From: JAPXSY01 sp034003585
GTDB lineage: Bacteria > Verrucomicrobiota > Kiritimatiellia > RFP12 > UBA1067
DNA length: 12,273 bases
Reading direction: 5' to 3'
NCBI GenBank assembly: GCA_034003585.1
Contig: JAVEYH010000107.1
Location: forward strand, 1 to 12,273
A model generated the notes under the pieces. That model worked only from the letters and a program-made list of their open reading frames with translations, was not told the DNA's origin and made no database searches. Both the position numbers and the translations under genes were made by a program. This document shows, in pieces, positions 6,901 through 12,273 of the stretch (the first letter of the stretch is position 1; every line of letters begins with the position of its first letter).

Positions 6901-8574
6901 GCCGTCCACCCGTCCCTCGAACGCCATCACCGTCTTGCCCGCTTCGTCCGCCAGGCGGAGCGTCGCCCGCTGCGGGCAGGTGATGCCGGGCATCGCGGAG
7001 AGCCGGTAATGGAGCGCCGCCGCGCCCGGATGCCGCCAAGCGGAAAGCAGGATGGGCGCGGGAGGCTCGGCCGGCACGATCCGCTTCGGGTCCACGTAAC
7101 TCCAATAGCGGTTGGCCACCTCGCCAGACGTCAGCCGCCGCTCGTAGAAGCAGAGTTCGTCCACATCGAAGCCGGGCCGGAAGGTGAGCGAATCCAGCAC
7201 GCCCCTGTTGGCGCCGGTGCCGATCGCGTTGCCGCCGGAAGCCGCCTGCCGGCCGTCCACATACAGGACAATGTTTTCCGCGTCCCAGGCAAAGGTGAGG
7301 TGATACCAGCGGCCCGGATGCATCTCCTCCTCCTTCGCGCTGTGCATCCGCAACTTGCGCTCGGCGTCCGAATAGTAGAACGAGAGCGGCTTGAAAGGGC
7401 CCGCCGAATTATAGAAATAGGCGGTCAGCCCCGACGCGCTGACGACCGGGACGTTGGCGTCGGAGACGTTGTTGACCCCGCGGGGCCGTACCCAGAACTC
7501 CATGCTGCCCTCGCGCCAATCGGCGAGGCGGAAGCCGCTGATCTTCAGGGTGCCGTTGATGGCCTGCCCCTTGACGCCCGGGACAGAGGTCCCTTGGAAA
7601 TCGATTTTGAAACGCTCGACGATGGCCGGGTCGCTGGCCATCATGGCCGGACACGCCGTGGGGCGCGTGTCCCCGTCGAAAAGGAACGACAGCCACGGCT
7701 GCCGCTCCGGGACGAGCACCTGGTCCGGCGCAGGCAGACCCTCGGCCGCGATCCGCGCGAGCCAGGGCATCGGTTCGCACGGCCACAGGCGGGCCACCCG
7801 CGCATGGACCCGCACGTCGTCGATCAGGCCCGCCACGCCGCCGCCGTAAGGCGTGCCGCCGACCGTGAGGTCTGTCGCCGCCAGATCCGGCAGGCTCCCT
7901 CCCGCCCCTGAATCCGGCCCGTCAAAGAGCCGCCTGCCGTTGACGTACAGAGCGTCGCGTCCCACCGAAAGGTGCCCGCCGCTGCTGATGCCGGCCACGT
8001 GCGCCCATTCACCCAGCGGCACCGCGCCGGCGGGGGTGCGCCGCTCCGCCGTCTGTCCGTCGCGACCGGTGACCGACAGTCCCAGCGCCCCGTCCGCCGT
8101 GACGAAAAGCGCGAAGCCGGACGTGCGCTCCTTCTCGTGCGGCCGGCTCACCACATACGCCTTGCCGTCCGCCGCCGGATAGCGCTCGAGCCGGACCCAC
8201 GCCTCAACGCTGAGCGCGCGGTTGACCGGATGGCTCCACACCGCCGCCGGATCGAACAGGCGCGTCGGCACCGACACGTAGCCGGAGCCGTCCAGCCGCA
8301 GCGCACCGCCGAATTTTCCCCCCGCTTCCAGCCGCGCCCCGCCCGCGCTCCGCCCGGCGCCCCCGACCAGCCGTCCGGCCCCGGCCAGCGGCTCCGGCCC
8401 GTCGAAGCTGAAGAGCGCCAGCGTGTTGGTGTCCGGGGCATACGGCTTCCAGAAGGCGACATCCGTGGCCCGGGCGGAAAACGCCCATGCCACCGCACAG
8501 AGCAGGCCCGCCGCGCGCGCGGCCCGCGGCACGCTGGCGCGGTATCCGTTAAACATCACCGGTTTGATTCGCAT
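3979..8574 (-). CDS. Secreted 1531-aa glycosidase-like protein: two LamG modules, GH123_N (DUF6067)-like core, C-terminal sandwich
   Basis: The signal peptide ends near residue 36 (SARA). Two concanavalin-like LamG modules follow (about 45-265 and 293-505), each with the usual pattern of a strand ending in EAWVRL or EFWVRP, then W.H, YVNG or YVDG, and IDDVRV or VDELCF. From about 598 (LPWEGNTLG) to 860 comes a beta-sandwich resembling the GH123 N-terminal domain (DUF6067), with RGLAWFAENDKGW around Trp791. A TIM-barrel-like region (about 865-1215) has GIYWDN with Asp1028 and FDNEF with Glu1107. Next is a small sandwich (about 1245-1320), then a third jelly-roll module (about 1329-1531). It probably cleaves or binds a polysaccharide outside the cytoplasm; substrate and catalytic residues are inferred only. 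The core is clearly paralogous to the gene upstream. The ATG at 8574 has a weak ribosome-binding site (GAGAG). With 41 bp between them, co-transcription with that gene is likely. Confidence 0.82.
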   Translation of the reverse strand: MRIKPVMFNGYRASVPRAARAAGLLCAVAWAFSARATDVAFWKPYAPDTNTLALFSFDGPEPLAGAGRLVGGAGRSAGGARLEAGGKFGGALRLDGSGYVSVPTRLFDPAAVWSHPVNRALSVEAWVRLERYPAADGKAYVVSRPHEKERTSGFALFVTADGALGLSVTGRDGQTAERRTPAGAVPLGEWAHVAGISSGGHLSVGRDALYVNGRRLFDGPDSGAGGSLPDLAATDLTVGGTPYGGGVAGLIDDVRVHARVARLWPCEPMPWLARIAAEGLPAPDQVLVPERQPWLSFLFDGDTRPTACPAMMASDPAIVERFKIDFQGTSVPGVKGQAINGTLKISGFRLADWREGSMEFWVRPRGVNNVSDANVPVVSASGLTAYFYNSAGPFKPLSFYYSDAERKLRMHSAKEEEMHPGRWYHLTFAWDAENIVLYVDGRQAASGGNAIGTGANRGVLDSLTFRPGFDVDELCFYERRLTSGEVANRYWSYVDPKRIVPAEPPAPILLSAWRHPGAAALHYRLSAMPGITCPQRATLRLADEAGKTVMAFEGRVDGQVRRIETPRLAEGVYALSADVAVGGKALKSAPVYFLAAGLPWEGNTLGVTNAVFEPFEPVATAGRDVSVVQRRYRMNGFGLWDSVLSQGRELLAAPIRLRCETADGAESVWAAGKAVPVSAAPDRAVYRAEAGCDAVSVVAVSEIEMDGMMRVTLTLAPGARPVPLKRLWLEIPVRASEASLMHEDTGSLRRNYSGAVPAGTGTVWRAQRKEAWRNAFAGYVWVGGEERGLAWFAENDKGWITEKGLSDRPLQEIAREPGAVVLRVNLVNVPGPVTETRELVFGLQASPAKPQPPDWRTGARGGGLPVTPWGGHQCADKFPFNDRWEVVDKIIESQLTGKDNGAWFREQQEKYKIPPVRGTGDWLADVAHFATWRRRPVLVYFEEMAAPTYRHDWLIYKDEWSHAPTRPQREAPEGYGGPRSRWPDGYDLFRQGRQVCANARVNFTASYRDYGAYYANEWLKRGVGIYWDNAYLTTCSDPLTSAAYVAEDGQIQPALTLWNQRDYSKRIWNLMHQWRRTRKEKLLFLQHMTNTSLLPILAWCTTAFDNEFSPRAYARGVGYPVRHDPKEPFAPEYLRAQSLGRQTGTYPVLCHRLFRLEDFAVDPALVPTREKDRPERLEDSAYAMKREWGMQKVHELPGGPDYNVTIARLNNALKSFGYDTARVQPHTYWAEKPALTTDRATLKWLLLARPADKRVLVVVQSWSRSPGEADLTFGASAIGFAPQGEVTDMETGERLGLVSGGAVRVALPTPYAFRMLCVGALRAAEGVLFNEAFEDGASLRWDYVSPYLQVPEEDGNGFLRFGKNSAPWMGAPRVELWSETAVGQDASLSLRVRVSAAAGKGPLLTLVTRADAPPFSRHGLSHTALQNGQHMELRADPEAKSLGLTRWTVGRDGKRSRAAGVKLGTLDGAWHTLALALKGPRCAVLFDGREAAVFEETPVSGNAFGIQGSRALSESLTCDIDDVKWTVPGTP

Positions 8575-8591
8575 CGGTTGCTCTCAAGTCT

Positions 8592-8616
8592 GGGCCGGCG
8601 CACCGGCCCGGTTTTT
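8592..8616 (+). terminator. Hairpin plus T-run in the 41-bp spacer between the paralogues, oriented rightward
   Basis: GGGCCGG (8592-8598), loop CGCA and CCGGCCC (8603-8609) form a perfect 7-bp stem, followed on the plus strand by GG and five T (8612-8616). This looks like a Rho-independent terminator reading rightward, although both flanking genes read leftward. In the leftward message the same hairpin forms but no U-run follows, so it should not stop that transcript fully. It may block antisense transcription or act as an RNA processing or stability site between the two coding regions. Confidence 0.4.
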
Positions 8617-11600
8617 CAGAAGCCGGCTCCAGAGCCGCCCAGCGGCAGGTTGCCGATCAGCACGGCCCGGAAGTCGCGGGGCGCGACCTTCAGGCGCAGC
8701 GTGTTGGGAATGTTGAGCGTCGGGTCCGCATCCCTGTCGAGTTTCGGCAGCGGATCGTCGGGAAACTCCCGCGCGGCCAGCAGCCCGTCGCCGCCGGTGC
8801 TCCACGGCTTGAACCCCTCCAGCGTCTCGAAGTCCATCATGACGCGTTGCCGCAGGGGCTCGGGAAGGCGCAGCAGTTTCGGAAAATCCAGCCACACGCC
8901 TGCAGTCTTCGCCTTTTTGGACCAGTTGCAGACCACCAGCAGCACGTGGTTCTCACCGCGCCAGAGCGCGGCGTCCAGCTCGCTGTCCGCCGGCTCCAGC
9001 CGGAACAGCCCGTCGGAGTCCCAGCCCGGCTGGAAGCGCAGCTCCCCGCCCGCGGCCTGTTTGAGCAGCTGGAACTGCGGTTGCAGAAAGGCACCGTAGT
9101 TGTTGCCCTGGAAAAACTCGACGCCGTTAATCAGCATGGATGCCATCGCCCCGCGGTGCGCCTTGAGAGCGGCGGCCGCGTCGGGCTCGCCGAACTCGTT
9201 CAGATAACTATCGCTGCGGAAGTGGTAGAGGTGCGAGAGGCGGTAGCCCCAGAGCGGCTGGTTGTACATCACGGTCATGAACTCGCGCGGGTGCATGTCC
9301 ATCCAGTCGCCCTGCCGCGGATTGTCGCCGCGCGGCGTCGGCATCTCGCCGCCCATCGCGACGTTGGCGAACCCCAAGATCGGCGCGAACTGGAAACGGG
9401 TGTTGTGGATGCAGAGGTAGAACGGCGCCCCGCCTTTGCGCTGCGCCAGCACGCCGCGGATCCGCTTGATGTGATCGCGCATGCCCCACAGGTTATAGCC
9501 CGGCTGGACGCGCCCATCCGGCAGCCGGTAGGCCGTTCCGGCATGCGTGTTGTAGTTGATGCGGTTGAACACGTTATCGAAATAGAAGCCGTCCAGCCCC
9601 GCATCCCGGATCCAGCGGTCCGTAAGCCAGAGCAGATAATCGAGCGAGCTTTTGACGTGCAGCGGCCCTCCCAGCCCGCCGCGGTCCCACTCCTCGCGGA
9701 AGTACTCGGCCACGTCGGTCTCGAAATCCATCCAGCTCATCTCCGTGTACGGCCCGAACAGGCTGTTGAAGCGGTGGCACCGCCCGACGTATTTGCGGTT
9801 CAGCTCCAGATTGTCGGGATAGCGGCGGGCGAAGGCCTGCGGCAGCGTCTTGCCGTCCCAGCGCCCCGACTCCTTCAGGTAGCCGAACACCAGCCGGGAG
9901 CCCTTGGCCTCTCCGGGTTCCCGCACCGGATTCACATGCAGGCCGAAAACGATCCGGCGCGGCCCCGTCAGCTCGGCCGCCTCTCCCGCCAGGTTCAGCA
10001 CAAGGCTGGCCCGCCCCTCGCCGTCGCGCCGGATCTCGATGGCCGGAACCTTGTCCGTCGGCCACCAGCCTTCGTCGCTGTCCGCGAACCAGGTCAGCCC
10101 GCCGCGCAGGTTCCCAACCCACATGAACGGCACGAACGACCCGACGGTCATCGCCTGCTTGCGGACGCTGGTCGAATTCCAGACCGCGCCGCTCTCCGGC
10201 GCGCCGGGCAGCCAGTTCGCCACACCCGCGAGCCGCTCGGGAGCGCCCGGCTTCGGGATCAGGCCGGCCTGGTTCGACAGCCTCATGTTCTCGCCGTTGG
10301 CCATGTAGCTCACGCCGCCCTCCGCCGTGAACGGGACCACCAGGCGCAGCCGGTCGAAACGCGCCGTCGCGCGTCCCTTCGCGGGGGTCAGGGTCAGCTC
10401 GACCTTGCACGTGCCGTCGTACTCCCATTCGGAGACGACCGAGGCGGCGAGCGGGCCGCCCGCGGCCTCGCCGCGGTAGCGGGCGCGGGTTTCCGAACTT
10501 TTCCGCAGCTCCGGCCTGCGGCGGGCGGGCGCGAGCGCGAACGGCGCGCCGTCCGCCTCGCCCTCCAGCACGACCGGCGAGCGCAACAGCGGCACGCCGG
10601 CCGCCGTGATCCGCTCGGGCAGCGCCGAGCCGTTCACGACGATCTCCTTGCGGAAGCCTTTGACCGTGTCGCCCCTGACGCTGAGCGGCGCGAAACCGGG
10701 CAGCACCTCGTCCTGCTCCCCGATCCGGTTGCCGGTGAGCCAAGGGAACTCCTTCTTATGGTCTTTCCGCACAAACGAGGCGCTCTCCCGCGCAAGCGTT
10801 TTTCCGGCGGCGTCGAGCAGCTCCACGGAACAGGGATACTCGCCCGGCTCCAGGGCCGCAGGCACGTCCACCCGAACTTCGCCTTTTCCGAAAGGGAACG
10901 CCGTGATCCGCCCCTCGGCCAGGCTCTTGCCGTCCGCGCGCGAACCGACTGCGCACCGGGCCGAGGCCACTGCCCCGGCCTGCGCGAAATCGTACGTGTC
11001 CGCCTCGAAGCGGACGTAGTTGGAAAGCGGATTGTAGGCGGTTTTGAGAGCGAACGCCGCCTTGTCCGGCACGAAGGCCAGCCCGTAATCCGCCTCGGGG
11101 TCCGCATAGTCGACGGCGGTGCTCCACGTGTAGACCGGCTGTCCGCCACACTCGACGGAAACCGCGATGCGCCCACCCTGGGCATGGGCCTCCACGGCGT
11201 CCCGGACGTCGAACGTCCGCGCGGCGCCCGGCGCGAGCCCGATGGGGCGCGTCCCCTCGAACACCACCCTCTGTTTGGCCGGGTCGCGGTCTTTGGAATA
11301 CAGGCGGTAGACCAGCCGCCCCTCGAACGGGGCGGCCGTCGTGTTGCGCACGGAGAGGTCGAAGCCGATGCCGCGCAGCTCGAGCGACCGCTGCGGATGG
11401 CTCATGCGGATTTCCGGCAGGGCCTCGCGGAAGGTGGCCCGCGTGCCGTACCCGTAGTATCCGTTCCACGTCCACGGCCGGTGCAAATCCGCCGCGACGC
11501 CGATCCACCACACGTCCCCGTCGCGGAGCGGCTCGCTCTGGTAAACCGTCTTGCGGGGGATCGCGAACTCGACCTCCCAGTATTTTCCGTCTGGCGTCAC

Positions 11601-12260
11601 GCGCTGGGCGTACTGCCACTCGCCGTCCCAATCCACGAAGTTCTGGCCGATCTCATACTGGTCCTCGCGCTCAAAGCGGTTGCCCGAAGCGTTGCCCATG
11701 AACTGCCAGCGGCAGGCGGAACCATGCGAGCCCTGACTCTTCCGGTCCACGAAGAACTCGATGGCGCTCTCGTGTGGCGCCACGTTGTCGCGCCGGGGCT
11801 CGCGGCAGAGCCGGACCAGGCGCTCGCCCTCCCGCAGCGCGAGGCGCTGCGCCCCGAAGAGATGCTCGCCGTCCCAGCCCAGATAAACCGTCGCGCCCGG
11901 GCGCTTCAGCATCACCGTGCCCCCCTTCCATGCAGGCAGCGGCACGCCCACCGCGCCGGCCCATTCGGCGGCATCGACGGCGCCGTCGATTTTCGGTGCG
12001 GCCGTGAGCTTCGGGATCATGAACTGCGTGGCGTCGGGCTGCGCGGGCCCTTGGCTCTTTTCCTGTGCGGCCTGCCGCTTTGCGGCGGCCAGCTGCTTTT
12101 TGGCCGCGTCCGCAGCCTGCTGCCGCTCCCGGCATTCGGCCTCCAGCCGCTTGACCTCGCCCGGCCCCTGAACCTCCGCACCGTGAAGCGCCCCCGCCGC
12201 AACCGCCAGCCAAGCGGCGCACGCAAAAATGGCTCCGCCATCGACCCTCGCCCGTTTCAT
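8616..12260 (-). CDS. Secreted 1214-aa glycosidase-like protein: CBM9-like domain and GH123_N (DUF6067)-like core
   Basis: The signal peptide is cut near residue 28 (LHGA). A charged Lys/Gln/Ala-rich coiled-coil stretch (about 35-69) follows. Residues about 82-290 resemble the CBM9-like carbohydrate-binding fold of secreted PVC/Bacteroidota proteins: KIDGAVDAAEW, VYLGWDGEHLF, AIEFFVD, YWEVEFAIP and WWIGVAADL. Beta-sandwich segments run to about 500. The region shared with the downstream paralogue begins at FPWLTGNRIG (about 505) and includes GGLTWFADSDEGW near Trp724. The barrel-like part (about 788-1060) has DGFYFDNVF with Asp895 and GGEM with Glu972. A C-terminal sandwich (about 1097-1214) starts near HVLLVVCNWS. 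A role in extracellular polysaccharide hydrolysis is inferred; the substrate is unknown. It is shorter than its paralogue because it lacks the LamG and terminal modules. The ATG at 12260 follows AAGGGGGA by 4 nt. Its promoter lies outside the window. Confidence 0.82.
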   Translation of the reverse strand: MKRARVDGGAIFACAAWLAVAAGALHGAEVQGPGEVKRLEAECRERQQAADAAKKQLAAAKRQAAQEKSQGPAQPDATQFMIPKLTAAPKIDGAVDAAEWAGAVGVPLPAWKGGTVMLKRPGATVYLGWDGEHLFGAQRLALREGERLVRLCREPRRDNVAPHESAIEFFVDRKSQGSHGSACRWQFMGNASGNRFEREDQYEIGQNFVDWDGEWQYAQRVTPDGKYWEVEFAIPRKTVYQSEPLRDGDVWWIGVAADLHRPWTWNGYYGYGTRATFREALPEIRMSHPQRSLELRGIGFDLSVRNTTAAPFEGRLVYRLYSKDRDPAKQRVVFEGTRPIGLAPGAARTFDVRDAVEAHAQGGRIAVSVECGGQPVYTWSTAVDYADPEADYGLAFVPDKAAFALKTAYNPLSNYVRFEADTYDFAQAGAVASARCAVGSRADGKSLAEGRITAFPFGKGEVRVDVPAALEPGEYPCSVELLDAAGKTLARESASFVRKDHKKEFPWLTGNRIGEQDEVLPGFAPLSVRGDTVKGFRKEIVVNGSALPERITAAGVPLLRSPVVLEGEADGAPFALAPARRRPELRKSSETRARYRGEAAGGPLAASVVSEWEYDGTCKVELTLTPAKGRATARFDRLRLVVPFTAEGGVSYMANGENMRLSNQAGLIPKPGAPERLAGVANWLPGAPESGAVWNSTSVRKQAMTVGSFVPFMWVGNLRGGLTWFADSDEGWWPTDKVPAIEIRRDGEGRASLVLNLAGEAAELTGPRRIVFGLHVNPVREPGEAKGSRLVFGYLKESGRWDGKTLPQAFARRYPDNLELNRKYVGRCHRFNSLFGPYTEMSWMDFETDVAEYFREEWDRGGLGGPLHVKSSLDYLLWLTDRWIRDAGLDGFYFDNVFNRINYNTHAGTAYRLPDGRVQPGYNLWGMRDHIKRIRGVLAQRKGGAPFYLCIHNTRFQFAPILGFANVAMGGEMPTPRGDNPRQGDWMDMHPREFMTVMYNQPLWGYRLSHLYHFRSDSYLNEFGEPDAAAALKAHRGAMASMLINGVEFFQGNNYGAFLQPQFQLLKQAAGGELRFQPGWDSDGLFRLEPADSELDAALWRGENHVLLVVCNWSKKAKTAGVWLDFPKLLRLPEPLRQRVMMDFETLEGFKPWSTGGDGLLAAREFPDDPLPKLDRDADPTLNIPNTLRLKVAPRDFRAVLIGNLPLGGSGAGF

Positions 12261-12273
12261 TCTGTCCCCCTTG

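Noticed and set aside
5206..7911. A 901-codon open frame on the plus strand opposite the 1531-aa gene
   Set aside because: Composition is Arg/His/Pro-rich with no recognisable domain. It is the antisense shadow of a GC-rich gene whose minus-strand product has clear domains and a signal peptide. Similar long shadows at 1280-2455, 2356-3780 and 3901-5160 are rejected for the same reason.
3979..12260. SusC/SusD pair or sulfatase gene that would define a classical polysaccharide-utilisation locus
   Set aside because: No TonB-dependent transporter, SusD-like lipoprotein or sulfatase CxPxR motif was seen in any product of this block.

Overview
The window looks like chromosomal DNA from a high-GC, Gram-negative, glycan-degrading bacterium. 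The most likely source is the PVC superphylum (Kiritimatiellota, Lentisphaerota or Verrucomicrobiota). This is an inference from the gene types: very large secreted multi-domain glycosidase-like proteins with laminin-G-like modules, a secreted beta-helix protein, a Tat-exported sugar isomerase-like protein, good sigma70-type promoters and Shine-Dalgarno sites. No ribosomal RNA or marker gene is present to settle it.

Layout, left to right. Positions 1-119 hold the N-terminus of a minus-strand membrane protein, probably a GT39/PMT-like glycosyltransferase, that runs off the left edge. A 259-bp divergent spacer with a promoter candidate on each strand separates it from a plus-strand RsuA/RluB-type pseudouridine synthase (379-1296). 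That gene converges on, and overlaps by 59 nt, the end of a minus-strand block that fills the rest of the window. In order of transcription (right to left) the block contains: a 1214-aa secreted protein with a CBM9-like domain and a GH123_N (DUF6067)-like glycosidase region (12260-8616); 41 bp later, a 1531-aa secreted paralogue with three concanavalin-like sandwich modules (8574-3979); a 180-bp spacer carrying two inverted REP-like palindromes; a secreted right-handed beta-helix protein (3798-2359); and a Tat-exported sugar phosphate isomerase/epimerase-family protein (2218-1238), which has its own strong promoter whose -35 box overlaps the stop codon of the gene before it.

How they may work together (inference): the two large paralogues and the beta-helix protein look like extracytoplasmic polysaccharide-binding and polysaccharide-cleaving proteins. 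The isomerase-like protein would act on released sugars in the periplasm. The locus therefore resembles a piece of a polysaccharide-utilisation cluster without SusC/SusD or sulfatase genes in view. The pseudouridine synthase and the membrane glycosyltransferase are probably unrelated neighbours. No tRNA, rRNA, CRISPR array, insertion sequence or phage gene is visible.

The most notable non-coding signal is the REP-like inverted pair at 3859-3925. The two hairpins differ at four positions that form exactly two compensatory base-pair changes.
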